From NCBI RefSeq assembly GCF_030867095.1, contig NC_081824.1:176274933-176338932 (forward strand): a stretch of DNA of 64,000 bases, written 5' to 3'. The stretch comes from Alligator mississippiensis. Its lineage: Eukaryota > Chordata > Crocodylia > Alligatoridae. Positions within the stretch are counted from its first letter, which is position 1, and every line of letters begins with the position of its first letter. Both the position numbers and the translations under genes were made by a program. Under the pieces are notes generated by a model that made no database searches, was not told where the DNA came from, and saw nothing but the letters and a program-made list of their open reading frames with translations. This document shows positions 23,801 to 32,094 of the stretch, one piece after another.

Positions 23801-24774
23801 ACACTTTGGACATGTCCAGACCTGCATGGATGTTGGGTTCCCCAAGGACAAGTAGCAGTGGTGCACCTTGTGCCACTGTGACTTGTCCCCAGGGAACGCC
23901 CATGCCATAGGTGCTTTGGCACGGTGCAAGCTGCCTGGGTGGGGTAGGGGAGGCTGGGGCCAGCACTGTGCTGGCCCCAGCAGCCTCACCTGGGGGCCTC
24001 CCAGGGCTGCAGTCACAGTAATTCTGCTGAGTGGAGCCTGGCTGGCAGCAGAGTGCAGCTCTGCCCAGTCCCACTTTTCAGCTGGCCAAGCATGTGTTGC
24101 TCCTTTTTTTTTTCCTGTGGATATCCAGGGGTAAAAAACCTGCAGAAAAAAACCTGGTGCAGCGCATGCTTGGCCAACAGGCCCTTGCAGCATGGAGAAC
24201 ACCAGAGCGTGTGGTATGTGGCACTGCAGACATGTTTGCAGTGCCACATACTGCATAACAGCGCTTGTCCAGACATGCCCTTTGTGTGCAAATCCTGACA
24301 CGTGCTGATCAAAATATTTTCAGGCAGAAAGCCATTTTAAGTAATGGCTCAAGTGGCAGCCAGATCTTTGCTGTGTAGTGGCACATGATAACTGGCATTC
24401 ATCAGGGAAAAGGCTCTGCATAAAATTGTTTGTTCTTCAGACTAAAGCAGCATTTTCCATTTCCAGAATCTTCAGAGGAAGGCTCGGAAGATGAGATGAT
24501 TGCTGATAAAGATTCAGATGTAAGTAAAACTTTGTGTCTGGATTCTTCTTTCTGTTTCTGGTAACAGAAATGCATGTTGGCACATGTGCTTGTATCAAGG
24601 ATTCAGCTATTCCTATTTGTCTTCCCTCCCCGCCCCACTTTTCTCCCCTGCCAGGACAACTGGGAAGAAGATGAAGAAAAAGAGGAACAATCAGAAGAAC
24701 AAGAAATGGCTGTTGATAAAGAAATTAATGGTGACTCTGATTTGGACCCAGAAAATGAAAGTGAAGAAGAATAA
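8738..24774 (+). CDS. WDR43: WDR43 (UTP5 homologue), 3' fifteen exons, spliced
   Basis: WD repeat protein 43 belongs to the UTPA/t-UTP part of the nucleolar small-subunit processome and supports RNA polymerase I transcription and 18S pre-rRNA processing (family knowledge). Exons, all GT-AG: 8738-8858, 11036-11175, 11581-11683, 13383-13447, 13846-14017, 14251-14337, 16531-16662, 17232-17369, 18017-18103, 19464-19495, 21104-21167, 22121-22234, 23319-23388, 24467-24519, 24655-24774. The spliced length is 1498 nt: one base finishing a split codon, then 498 residues and TAA, with no frame break. Order of parts: last WD40 repeats ([19 protein letters not shown] onward), a basic linker ([13 protein letters not shown]), the Utp12-type domain (from about [12 protein letters not shown] to LYLLITQ), then an acidic Glu/Asp tail. 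Roughly the first 160 residues of a protein of about 670 residues lie upstream of the window. Identity rests on close agreement with the vertebrate family as I remember it. Confidence 0.96.
8998..9080 (+). ncRNA. Box C/D snoRNA in WDR43 intron (SNORD53/SNORD92-like), copy 1
   Basis: Intronic box C/D small nucleolar RNA. C box GTGATGA 9002-9008, D' box CTGA 9034-9037, C' TGAATGA 9042-9048, D box CTGA 9073-9076. The guide before D (9059-9071, TTCCTTGGCTGTG) pairs over 13 bases, one of them a G-U pair, with conserved 28S sequence ACAGCCAAGGGAA plus the preceding C. The guide before D' (9018-9028, CTGTGGTTTCG) pairs with the adjoining CGAAACCACAG. The D+5 rule marks the A of CACAGCC. Human WDR43 introns carry SNORD53 and SNORD92, recalled as guides for this same 28S region (C3848). 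I cannot tell which of the two this is. The 28S sequence is from memory. Confidence 0.85.
9413..10558. mobile_element. DNA transposon-like element with TACC(G/A)TATTTACT ends
   Basis: Left end TACCGTATTTACTGAAAT and right end, read in reverse, TACCATATTTACTCAAAT form inverted repeats about 25 bp long with few mismatches. The right subterminal region (TAGAATCTAATTATTGGGAG) matches the same part of the element at 12204-12742. No clear target duplication, so the superfamily is uncertain. It lies in the intron between exons a and b, downstream of the first snoRNA. Confidence 0.65.
11036..11175 (+). CDS. WDR43: WDR43 exon b: WD40 repeat segment
   Basis: The acceptor is CACTAG at 11030-11035. The exon reads [20 protein letters not shown] and continues to [16 protein letters not shown], a GH...W type WD40 blade. 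It ends after TG of the Trp codon; the donor is GTAAGT at 11176. Confidence 0.96.
11275..11348 (+). ncRNA. Box C/D snoRNA in WDR43 intron (SNORD53/SNORD92-like), copy 2
   Basis: C box ATGATGA 11281-11287, D' CTGA 11301-11304, C'-like AGAATGA around 11309-11315, D box CTGA 11340-11343. ATGC just before the C box (11276-11279) can pair with GCGT just after the D box, a terminal stem. The D guide (11325-11337, TTTCCTTGTTTGT) matches the same 28S stretch as copy 1 with two G-U pairs and one mismatch, and D+5 points to the same A. The two copies share a similar layout (TTCCTTG before D, CTGAGC at the end) and are probably duplicates. This one sits in a 405-nt intron. Confidence 0.85.
11531..11580 (+). 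promoter_or_regulatory. T-rich tract and 3' splice site
   Basis: A run of 18 T residues at about 11531-11548 precedes the acceptor TTTCCCTCAG of the exon starting at 11581. Confidence 0.6.
11581..11683 (+). CDS. WDR43: WDR43 exon c
   Basis: The acceptor is TTCCCTCAG ending at 11580, after an unusually long T run. The first G completes the Trp codon, then the exon reads [20 protein letters not shown] and ends with [10 protein letters not shown]. The donor GTAAGA starts at 11684. Phase 0 end. Confidence 0.95.
12204..12742. mobile_element. DNA transposon-like element, sibling of 9413-10558
   Basis: Left TACTTCATTTATTCAAATCC and right, read in reverse, CTGTATTTACCCAAATCC form inverted repeats like those of the 9413-10558 element. 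Right inner sequence TAGAATTGAATTATTAGGG matches the corresponding segment there. Ends are less well preserved. No transposase. Confidence 0.6.
13383..13447 (+). CDS. WDR43: WDR43 exon d
   Basis: The acceptor CTTTCAG ends at 13382. The exon reads [20 protein letters not shown] then Asn and the first two bases of Gly. The donor GTGAGT starts at 13448. This is a beta-strand segment of the propeller region. Confidence 0.95.
13846..14017 (+). CDS. WDR43: WDR43 exon e
   Basis: The acceptor TTTCATAG ends at 13845. The exon reads (G)[20 protein letters not shown], then a short variable Ser/Thr stretch, then [20 protein letters not shown] and ends IIERV. The donor GTATGT starts at 14018. Confidence 0.95.
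14251..14337 (+). CDS. WDR43: WDR43 exon f
   Basis: The acceptor CTCCATTAG ends at 14250. The exon is 29 codons, [20 protein letters not shown] through AVTK. The donor GTGAGT starts at 14338. [10 protein letters not shown] is the conserved core; the rest differs from the mammalian protein as I remember it. Confidence 0.94.
15366..16090. mobile_element. hAT-like foldback element, 5' truncated
   Basis: The right end TTATCAGTGCACCCCTA at 16074-16090 and the block ATTGGATTGGTATCTGCCGA match the 6733-7557 copy closely. The left edge begins inside the element body (CAGATAGAGCTACCCATGG) rather than at a terminus, so the left terminal repeat is lost and no target duplication can be read. It lies in the intron between exons f and g. 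Confidence 0.8.
16531..16662 (+). CDS. WDR43: WDR43 exon g: basic linker
   Basis: The acceptor TTACTAG ends at 16530. The exon is 44 codons, [20 protein letters not shown] followed by [10 protein letters not shown] and the Lys-rich patch [14 protein letters not shown]. The donor is GTAAAG. The Lys patch is a plausible nuclear or nucleolar targeting signal (inference). Confidence 0.95.
17232..17369 (+). CDS. WDR43: WDR43 exon h
   Basis: The acceptor TTCCACAG ends at 17231. The exon is 46 codons, [20 protein letters not shown] through [16 protein letters not shown]. The [10 protein letters not shown] box is typical of the family just before the Utp12 domain. The donor GTAAGT starts at 17370. 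Confidence 0.96.
17989..18016 (+). promoter_or_regulatory. Polypyrimidine tract of C run plus T run
   Basis: About 13 C residues followed by about 8 T residues lead into TAACAG, the acceptor of the exon at 18017. An unusual tract because of the C homopolymer, but still pyrimidine-rich. Confidence 0.6.
18017..18103 (+). CDS. WDR43: WDR43 exon i: start of Utp12 domain
   Basis: The acceptor region has a C run followed by a T run and ends TTTAACAG at 18016. The exon is 29 codons, [20 protein letters not shown] then HAVIPLLHE. The donor GTAGGA starts at 18104. This opens the helical Utp12 domain used for assembly with other t-UTP proteins. Confidence 0.95.
18283..18685. mobile_element. hAT-like non-autonomous DNA transposon, 403 bp
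   Basis: Left TAGGGACCTACTGAAAACAT, right (reverse) TAGGGACCTACCAAACTCAC. Flanking 8-bp duplications GATGTTAC 18275-18282 and GATATTAC 18686-18693 differ at one base. Terminal repeats resemble those at 2886-3241, so the two probably belong to one family. It sits in the intron between exons i and j. Confidence 0.88.
19464..19495 (+). CDS. WDR43: WDR43 exon j: 32-nt mini exon
   Basis: The acceptor TTCTTTAG ends at 19463. The exon encodes [10 protein letters not shown] plus the first two bases of Ser. The donor GTATGA starts at 19496. It is short but in phase with both neighbours and matches the family peptide LTKRLQGHP. Confidence 0.94.
20006..20874. mobile_element. hAT-type element with internal tandem units
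   Basis: Both ends begin CAGGGGTG (20006 on +, and reading inward from 20874 on the other strand CAGGGGTGAGCAAATTATGG). Inside are imperfect direct repeats: GAGCTGAAGCTGGAG(C/T)CT near 20387 and 20617, and GGAGCTGCTGCTGGAG near 20247 and 20715. The 8-bp flanks do not match, so one boundary may be wrong or the copy rearranged. It lies in the intron between exons j and k. Confidence 0.6.
21104..21167 (+). CDS. WDR43: WDR43 exon k: Utp12 domain
   Basis: The acceptor CTCTTCCAG ends at 21103. The exon reads (S)[20 protein letters not shown] plus Thr. The donor GTAAGT starts at 21168. Confidence 0.95.
22121..22234 (+). CDS. WDR43: WDR43 exon l: Utp12 domain
   Basis: The acceptor CTCTAAAG ends at 22120. 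The exon is 38 codons, [20 protein letters not shown] then [18 protein letters not shown]. The donor GTGAAT starts at 22235. This is the most conserved part of the C-terminal domain. Confidence 0.96.
22370..22480 (+). mobile_element. CR1-like LINE 3' UTR fragment
   Basis: GGGTCAGGAAGGAATTTTAC followed by CCCATGGTCAAATTG is the phrase found in CR1 3' untranslated regions of sauropsids. Boundaries approximate. Confidence 0.5.
22488..22561. repeat. Hairpin (inverted repeat), about 28-bp arms
   Basis: CAGTAGACTAATTCTACTGC at 22488 pairs with GCAGTAGAATTAGTCTACTG ending at 22561, extended by ATATTAGCA/TGCTAATGT. The loop is about 17 nt. The flanks contain CACATCTACACAC upstream and AAAAACGTGCC downstream, suggesting a small Harbinger- or hAT-type miniature element. 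Confidence 0.75.
22869..22977 (+). mobile_element. CR1 LINE 3' end
   Basis: GGGATGATCCTGCCTTAGAC then GGGGGTGGACTAGACATCTGG and GAGGTCCTTTCTAACCCTGC, ending CTATGACTTTATGAT: the standard CR1 tail with its ATTCTATG-type 8-bp terminal repeat. In the intron between exons l and m. Confidence 0.85.
23319..23388 (+). CDS. WDR43: WDR43 exon m
   Basis: The acceptor CCTTTCAG ends at 23318. The exon reads [20 protein letters not shown] then YEE and the first base of Glu. The donor GTAAGC starts at 23389. Only KLVYEE is strongly family-like. Confidence 0.92.
23808..24280. mobile_element. PIF/Harbinger-like non-autonomous element, 473 bp
   Basis: Left GGACATGTCCAGACCTGC and right (reverse) GGGCATGTCTGGACAAGC form terminal inverted repeats; TTT flanks each side (23805-23807, 24281-24283) as a 3-bp duplication. 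GGGCATGTCT ends are typical of Harbinger-like elements in sauropsids as I recall. Inside are two hairpins: GGGGCCAGCACTGTGCTGGCCCC region at about 23951-23985 and TGTGGCACTGCAGACATGTTTGCAGTGCCACA at about 24216-24249 (described by its arms TGTGGCACTGCA/TGCAGTGCCACA). In the intron between exons m and n. Confidence 0.65.
24467..24519 (+). CDS. WDR43: WDR43 exon n: acidic tail
   Basis: The acceptor TTTCCAG ends at 24466. The exon reads (E)[17 protein letters not shown]. The donor GTAAGT starts at 24520. Ser/Glu/Asp-rich; probable casein-kinase type sites (inference). Confidence 0.94.
24655..24774 (+). CDS. WDR43: WDR43 terminal coding exon: acidic tail and stop
   Basis: The acceptor CCTGCCAG ends at 24654. 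The exon reads [20 protein letters not shown] then [19 protein letters not shown] and TAA at 24772-24774. The [15 protein letters not shown] ending is characteristic of vertebrate WDR43. The acidic tail looks shorter than the human one as I remember it. Confidence 0.96.
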   Translation, partial: DNWEEDEEKEEQSEEQEMAVDKEINGDSDLDPENESEEE

Positions 24775-25066
24775 CAACTTTAAAGGAGAAAAAAAAAAAG
24801 ATCCTTAGTAAATCAAGTGGGCCACCCGAACTCTTAAGTTCTGGATCATTTTGCTGAAAGTTGCCGTAGTTACGCAGGCCAGGCCTGAGCCTGCACTCTG
24901 TTATGTGCAGAAGCACATCTGGGTACTGTGCACTTCTGAATCCAGAATGTTTGACCACGCCAGCCTTCTCTCGCCCTGTGTCCCTGAGCATATTATATGA
25001 AACATTTCTTCCATCTCCTGGTCAGATTAAGCCCATCACATGGACATGCATTTGTATCTCAAGTGA

Positions 25067-25072
25067 AATAAA
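25067..25072 (+). terminator. Proximal poly(A) signal AATAAA
   Basis: Canonical AATAAA, 293 nt after the WDR43 stop. A GT-rich stretch (GTTTGTGTGG) follows within about 25 nt, so this site could be used for a short 3' UTR form. Confidence 0.5.
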
Positions 25073-25802
25073 CCTGCCACCGCCGTTTGTGTGGTAAACT
25101 TGTTTCTGGTTTACATTAAATTTGTTTCAGATATTAAAGGATCAAAGACCAATCTATACCTTCTTTTCTTGCTTCAGTTAGCATTAGCAAGTGGGCATCC
25201 TGCTACTTTTTTTTCAAAAAAAAAGACAAATATTTTTGTAATATTTAAATTCACAATTGAATTTATTCATTCCCCCCTTCCATCCCTGCATAGGTTCACC
25301 TTGGCTGTGGCAATGTCTAATAGCCAGCCTGGTTTAACCTGCTGTTTGTTTCTTTTTTTTTAAACAAAATTGGACTCAAGACTTTTATATGTATAAATCC
25401 AGTGACTTTTCTTGTGCTGTGGAAGGACACCAGAACTATCACTGGTTCCTAATTTTGTTTTAATTGAGCCTGTATATAAGTTTAATGCTGACCCCAGGGA
25501 AGGACTTTGTCTTGAAAGGGTGGGGAGGAGAAAATAAATTAAAAAAACAAAAAGGGTGGGGGGTAGAGGGAGGGCAAAATGCTTGTGAATATGTAACGCA
25601 AAGCGTATACATTTATTAAGGATTTTTAATCTCAGTGGCAGAACAAGGATTGCTGTTTGCTCAGCTATTGGAAGCTGAAGTGGTATAAACATTTTTAAGG
25701 GCAAGGTATCATACAGGTTGGAGCCATTCACCAGTATAATGTACAGTATATTTGTCTATAAATGGAGCTGTTGCAACTAAATACCGCCTTCTTTGTAAAG
25801 TG

Positions 25803-25808
25803 AATAAA
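25803..25808 (+). terminator. Distal poly(A) signal AATAAA
   Basis: Canonical AATAAA within GTGAATAAATATAC, followed by TTGTTCTG about 25 nt later. It is the most downstream signal before the sequence loses its UTR-like character, so I take it as the main end of WDR43. Confidence 0.6.
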
Positions 25809-25830
25809 TATACATCTTTACCAAACACTT

Positions 25831-28127
25831 GTTCTGTAATATGTGGGGTGAGGCCATCACTGGTCCACTTCTTTTTTGTTAGCCAGATTTTCCAGGGGAA
25901 AAGTTAGCCTGTCTGGACTTCTAGCTTCCTGGTTTTGTGCATTTTCAGTCCTTGCTGCACACTTCACTAACATAAACTGCACTGTTTGTGGTAGTGCTAG
26001 GTTTGCTTTTGCATGGGAGAAGATGAGATGGATCTTCTCTTGTTTTTTCTAACCTCAGCTAAATCTCTTAGAGTCCAGTAAAGCTGGAAAGGACCACAGC
26101 TTGAGTTTCCAGGCCTGTGTAGTACCAAGTTGTTACTTAAAAGCTTAATTCTTGTAAATTAAAATGATTTTATGGGATCATTGGGAGGTTAGCTACACAA
26201 TCCTGATCATACCTTGAAGTATATGCATAAAGTTAATTGCCAAATTAAGTTCAGTCAATAGGGTAGGTGTTAACCAAAATAGGAACATAGGAGGAGAAGA
26301 GGCCTCCTGGGCTATCTCCTGCATTTGCAAGCAGGTGTTTACCCAAAGAGTCCTAAAGTTGCCTTCTTAAAACCCTCTCAGTATATCTACAAGGTGCAAA
26401 CCAGAAACACGAAAACATACCAAATGCCTCAGGCAAAAGCAGGGGGAGATGAGGGTACTGCCAATGCTCTGTTGCTGCAGTGGGAAAGGAGTAGGTGGTT
26501 AGCATGTTTCTTGTGCAATCCTTGTGTTCACTTTAACTTACTGAAATTGATTTTAATGCAACCACTGCAACTTGTGTTTTTGGGAAATTTTATTCATCAT
26601 GGCACTTCAGTGGTAGTTCAGTTCAAATCTGGTTCAGTAGATGACAGTTTGTATTTAGAATCAGAAAGGCAGAGCAGGACTAGTCCTTATGCAGTGCACT
26701 GGAAAGTCTCACAAACAGCTTTTAAAATAATAAATGTGAAGCCTCCTGTCTCTCTTCCCTTCTCCTAGTGATGGTACATTTTCATTATTCCTGCTTGTAG
26801 TGCTGGCAATGTCTTAACTGTAAGCATTTTCTGCCAATCTCATGGCACCCTAGGGTGGTGCTGGTTGAGAATTGCTGAGTTCTTATAAATGGTGGGAAGC
26901 TTAAGCTTTTTCTGAGATGAGCTATTAGGCCTCTAGTTTGACCTAGTACGATAGTTTGGGCAGTCTTCGTAAGATAGAGTGCTTTCACTTTTATGCTGTG
27001 GTTCAGGTTTGCAAAGCTTTCAGGACGCTGGTTTTCCTGCACTCTGGTTTGTCTCTGGTATTTTCTTCTGTGTAGCTGCAAAGGGGGGAGCCCTGGAGGA
27101 ATCTTGAGTTTATGGCAGGGATAGCAAAATTACATGCGTCAGAAGCCCCAGAGGTGCTGTAATTTTTGGATGAGTGCCCAAAAAAGCCTTGCTAGAACAC
27201 CTGAGTTACAAGATTTTGATATCATTACCTGCCATGGGTAGAAACAAATGCTGGTAATCATGTGTTCTCAACCTGCATGGCACAGATGAACAGGCTGGGT
27301 TATGGTGACGTTCCCTTCATGGATAGATGGGGAAAAGGGACAGGCTTGAATGGAAAAAGAAGCTTGGGAAAAGGCTAAGAACCACTGCTGTAAACAACTG
27401 GAGAAGAAAGGCCCTAATCTGCTTTAGAAAAATGCTGACAGCATAGGAACAGCTATACTAGCAACATGGATTTTTTGGTATTGCTTATTTTTGCATTTAT
27501 ATAAGAGTACTGCACTGTAGAGTTTTTTGCAGTACGTATAGTCGGATTTTTAATATACATGTGCCAGGTTGTGGTTGCCTAATATAATTAGTCATATAAA
27601 AAGATGACGTTTCTAAATTAAATTGCAGTGGAGCAGCAGCCTGGGTTCCAGTACTCACAGGTAAGTGTCCTAACAACCAAGCTATCATTCTTTTTCTGGC
27701 TCAATTTAATTATATCATACAAAGTGGAAGAGTTTCAGCAAGAGCCAGTTAAGAGCCATTCCATACTATCCAGTTGCTCACTCCTGCCAGATGGGTTCCA
27801 GTCCTTGCTCCAGATATGACATGAGAGGGATTTGAATGTGGGTCTCTGATATCACAGTAAGCACCCTGATCACTGGGCTACTGGCTATTAACGGGGTTGT
27901 GGGCATTCCCACCAGCTCTCTCCTTTTGTAGTACAAGGTCCATTCTAGTCATAGTAGCCATGTACCAAGAATACCTACCAGACTGCAGGCCAGAGACAGG
28001 ATCCCCAGGGAATTTCTTGTTTTTGAACAGCTTGGTCATGTCAGTATATGGGAATGAACATGTATAGGGAATACTGGTGCCTCTTTAGCTTTGGAAGTTG
28101 AAGCAGAGATTTTAACTATTTGAATGT
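25831..28127. other. Intergenic, no gene recognised
   Basis: Downstream of WDR43. At 27117 CAGGGATAGCAAAATT and at about 27375-27391 GCTAAGAACCACTGCTG look like ends of a degraded hAT-type element, without matching target duplications. The stretch 27640-27890 has a tRNA-SINE-like tail (GGATTTGAATGTGGGTCTC ... CACTGGGCTA). No exon could be supported. Confidence 0.4.
27810..27890 (+). mobile_element. SINE-like tail
   Basis: GAGAGGGATTTGAATGTGGG then CACCCTGATCACTGGGCTAC resembles the 3' parts of MIR/tRNA-derived SINEs (…GAACCC.GGTCT…CTAACCACTGGGCTA). Weak and short. Confidence 0.4.
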
Positions 28128-28335
28128 TCGTAGTATCATAGGAAAGTGTAGTTGGAGTGAACTTCATGAGGTCATGTAGTGCAGTCCCTTGCTCAAGGCA
28201 TGATTATCTCTGACTAGACTTAGACACCCAAGTCTTTGCGGACCTTCCCTAGAATCACTTGGCAACAGAGCTGGGATAGAACCCTGTTGGTCTGGGTTGC
28301 AACCTGACCTATCCAGTAGGCTACACTACTCCTTA
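28128..28335 (-). mobile_element. CR1 LINE tail (reverse) followed by SINE-like remnant
   Basis: ATCATAGGAAAGTGTAGTTG then TTCATGAGGTCATGTAGTGC and CCCTTGCTCAAGGCA is the reverse complement of a CR1 3' end. From 28250, ACAGAGCTGGGATAGAACCC and CCTATCCAGTAGGCTACACT look like a MIR-type SINE tail. Boundaries approximate. Confidence 0.6.
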
Positions 28336-28659
28336 AGGCTTCCACTTGGTATCTCAAACCAATATATCTCAAATCCAGTACATCTCATATGACCTCTCAA
28401 ATGTTGGCTTCTACACTTCTAGAATGGAATTGGTGGTAGTGAGCATAGGGCTGCTTAGAATAGCCCAGCTCTTTCAAAGTGCACACAGTATTTAACATCT
28501 CAGGAGCTTTGTGTTCAGCCCAGTAAGTTAGGGGTGTGCCCGTTTTCTATGACAAGGCCTGGAACTTTGTTGCCCTTGGAAGGCTTTACCGAAAAAAATA
28601 AAAATCTGACTAGCAATGTTTATCTCTACTTGCAAAGTCTGACAGGATTTCTTCCTGGT

Positions 28660-29460
28660 TCTGAGCAGGTAAGCTGGATCCTGTTTCTGTGTTCAAGAGG
28701 AGCTGTGGTTGGAGGAAGGTGCTTGTGTTCCTGGTTTCTGGGCCTGCCCGAGTGCTGTTCATTTGATTTGAGATGCTGGAGGTGGTAGGGAGGAACAGAC
28801 CCAAGGCTAATGCTAAATTGAGCTTTATCCCTGACAGGGGTTTGGGTGACGGTGGTGTCAATATCTGACAACTGCCCAGATCAAGGTTAATAACATGAGA
28901 ACTGTTTGTTTGCAGCAGCAGTTCTCAGGCATGACCTATACCCTGCAGTCTGGGTCCTTACCCACTGCCTAGCTACAGTTGAGGATTGGATGCAGATATG
29001 TCGAAGCTGAATCCAGGCAAGACAGGTGATGGTGGTGGCAGACCTCGTGACTTGGGGGAGGACAGAGACGCGTATCATTGGGGTGCAACCACCCTCTGTC
29101 ACTCAGGTAAGTACTATCTTTGTGCCAAGTTGATTTGGCAAAAAGTGTGGGAGGTCGTTCTTGGCAGACACTCCTCCTGTTTGAGAATGCTCTCCCCTTG
29201 TGGTCTGTCCGAGCCTAGTCTAGTTGTCTTCTGGAAGCCTTGGAAGACCTTATTTGGACAGCCCTTCAGCAGGCGGGGTTACATTTTGAGACGTTGCCTG
29301 GGGAGTTTGTTCCATCACATGCTATTTTATATTAATATTTCTGTGTGTCTTTATAATCCATCTGTTGGTTTTTGTTTTTGTTTTTTTATTGTAAGCCACC
29401 CTGAGCTGCTGCTGGGGAGGTTGGCACATACATTTGATAGAATAAAACAAATTTCAGTTT
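28660..29460 (+). mobile_element. Degraded L2/CR1-clade LINE with reverse transcriptase remnant
   Basis: At about 28969-29033 the translation gives CLATVEDWMQICR and, after a one-base frame change, SKLNPGKT. WM....KLNP.KTE is the conserved motif downstream of the catalytic block in CR1/L2-clade reverse transcriptases. The tail TTGTAAGCCACCCTGAGCTG near 29391, then AATAAAAC, resembles L2-type 3' ends. Frameshifts and stops mean it is inactive. The start is approximate. Confidence 0.6.
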
Positions 29461-29469
29461 GGTCTTAGC

Positions 29470-32090
29470 TATAAGCGTGTGCTGCTTGTGGTTGTTCAGC
29501 AAACCTTATCCTGCCATCACCACTCCCTTCCCCTCCCTCCTGCCCTTAATGTCAGGTTTAATTCTGGGTGTCCTCTTTGTCAAAGGAAGGTTGGTTGTTA
29601 TTCCTAGGGATTGTGATGAGCCCAGCACCAATGATGCTATATAAAACTCAGTACTGAAGATGGCCAGTAGGTGCCAGAAGTGCCTCATCTAACCAGCATG
29701 GCCAACAAAGGAGTGGAATGGATGATTTTGAAATCTTACTGCCACTGACTTCATGTTGTTGTAGTTAAGTATTGATCTGCAATTCTTGTCTGCTTTTCAT
29801 GACTTCTGTGTTGCCAGGCATTGAAGCAGCTCATCTGACCCCTGGCAAGTCTCTTGGGCAAATATTTCTTAAGCAGGCATCTCACTGATGATTATTTAGG
29901 GATTTGCTGCTCTTTTTGAGGACACATCGCAGCCTGGAATCAGGGAGGTCTTGCTCTCAGGCCCCCTGTGCTCCTGGGAAGTGACTGGCTGATCTGACTA
30001 AATGCTTTTCAGTTCATCTTTCAATTTCTCTGCTCGTGGTTTATTCATCCATAAATCAGTGCCTCAAAAATTCCAAATAGTTAACAAAATGTGCAGACAA
30101 ATGGAAACAAAAGAGCAGCCTGAGGGTAGTGAGGGAGAAGGAAAGCAAAGAGGGGGAGGGAGGGGGAAGATCCGAGAGAAGACTGAACACCTGAGCTTCT
30201 TTAGCCTTGAAAATTACAGTGCACAAATATTGACTTGCTGCTGGTGTCTCATTCGAAAGCTGACTATGATAAATGTTCAGGTGTCAGGGCACATTCCTTA
30301 CCTGAATTCTTAGTGCAATCTCAGACTTTTTTTCCTCCTGCCTCCTTTTCTTTGATAAACTGCCAGGGGTTATGTGTACAAACTAATCTGTAGCCAATAT
30401 GTGGTTGTTTTCCCTATTCTTTGGGAGGGGGAAATTTAGTAATGCTTCTACTTCAGATTTAAACATGTACCTGTGAACTTAGAGATTGCTGTGTGGAAGA
30501 CTTTGAGCACTGGCTGGAGAGCTACCTAGATGCTTGCTCTCTTTTCTGACTTCACTAATTTACTACCAGTGAAATATGCGAAGAATGAACTTGCAGCTCA
30601 TGGCTTTGACTCTTGAGTTCCTCATTATGAACATGATCCAATAACATTGTCAGGGAAATCTCTTTCCACCTCTCTTCCACTCTACCCAACAGTGTATCAG
30701 CTCCCGTGTTGCAGTATTGTGCCGGTTACTTAATGTTTGTAATGCACTCTGAATATATGCCGTGCTATCAACAAGACAATTCTGTTGTGTAAAGCAGCTG
30801 AAATAGATTCTTCCTGCCAGGTCCCGATTTCAAGGTTCGGCATGACCCCGGCACCAGATGATGACCCCCTAAAGTAGTGTATAGACTGTAGCCTCTTGTT
30901 CTATTGCCATAATGACCATAGTTCAGACTGTAAGGTCCTAGAGTTCTAAAGATCCTTAAGTCTGCTAGGGTGGGGGGCTGCCTTTCTTGTGCATGCATGT
31001 GTAGTGTTGAGCACAATGGATCTCCAATTCCCAAGACTCTGGCTTCTAGGTGCTACTGTAGTGCAACTAATGGCTAGTCATTGGGGAAAAAAAAAAAAAA
31101 ATAAAAAAGACCAGATCCCTGAGCTCTCAGGACCTGGCAGCTTATAAAACTTTTTGGTTTGCTATAACAGCAGGTCAAAAGAGCCCAATTGAAATGAGAG
31201 AAAATAGCTTCTATTTAATGTGGGCTACAGAAATGTGTGAAAAACAGATCCTCATTCAAACGGCAAATAAATATCCCACCAGCATTTATTTGGTCGTCAC
31301 CCTGAAGATGACTTTTAATGGCTCAGTTGCTGTCTGAGAGAGGAATCCTCTTTGGAACAGCTAGTTTATCCTTTGAGCACCCTCTCTAATTGCACTAACT
31401 TTTTGGCCTTTTTCTCAAAGGTGCTGCAACCGCCTGAATCTTTGAAGTCAAACAGATCATCTACAAAGAAGAACCTCTCTCAGAAGTGAACCTGGGACTC
31501 TGTGTAATGAGAAGTCCAAGCATCCCTGTCCCTCTGTCTGCGCTGATAGAGGGAGCTAATACTGCCCACCAAAGGGATGAATAAATAAGATTTGCATGTG
31601 AACCAATCTCTTCAAAGCTGTATGTGGGGAAGGAAGTTGTGGAAATGCTCCAGGGGCTCTTCTAATCATGAAGATGGGATTAACTAGCTAGATCCCTTAA
31701 ATACCTTGTCCAAGTATGGAGTGCTCCCTGTGGTGTCATCTGCCTTTTACCACTGAGGGAAAAGCTGTTCCCTTTAGGCTTCATATATTTGTGTCTGAAC
31801 ATGTTCTCTATGCACCTTCTAGTGTTCTTGTACTTTTGTTCACTATCTCCTGTGGGTGACCATACTCTTAGTTTTTCTCTAATGCATTTACTGTCCTCAA
31901 CAGCAAACAGCACTTGTCTGCTGGTTATTTTACTGACTTCCTGAAGCCTCTGCAATAAATTGTCTACACTACCTCTTGCTGATGGCACGTTTTTGAGGCA
32001 GAGAGTCTGTTTCGTGTTCTCTTGCACATACTAAACTCATTCTTTATAATTCTGCTGTTGACCGATGGGGGGCAATAAATGATTTATAAC
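29470..32090. other. Intergenic, no gene recognised
   Basis: No supported exon. Contains an A-rich tract at 31085-31108. Open frames here are short and without family resemblance. Confidence 0.4.
31085..31108 (+). repeat. A-rich simple repeat
   Basis: A run of A residues interrupted by a single T; possibly the tail of an old retroelement. Confidence 0.6.
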
Positions 32091-32094
32091 CATG

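Larger units (their letters stand above)
24775..25830 (+). other. WDR43: WDR43 3' untranslated region
   Basis: AT-rich sequence after the stop codon with no repeats recognised. Candidate poly(A) signals AATAAA lie at 25067-25072, 25533-25538 and 25803-25808. The last is followed by a stretch with TGTTCTGTAATATGTG that could be a downstream GU-rich element, so the longest transcript probably ends near 25.83 kb. Alternative shorter 3' ends are possible. Confidence 0.7.
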
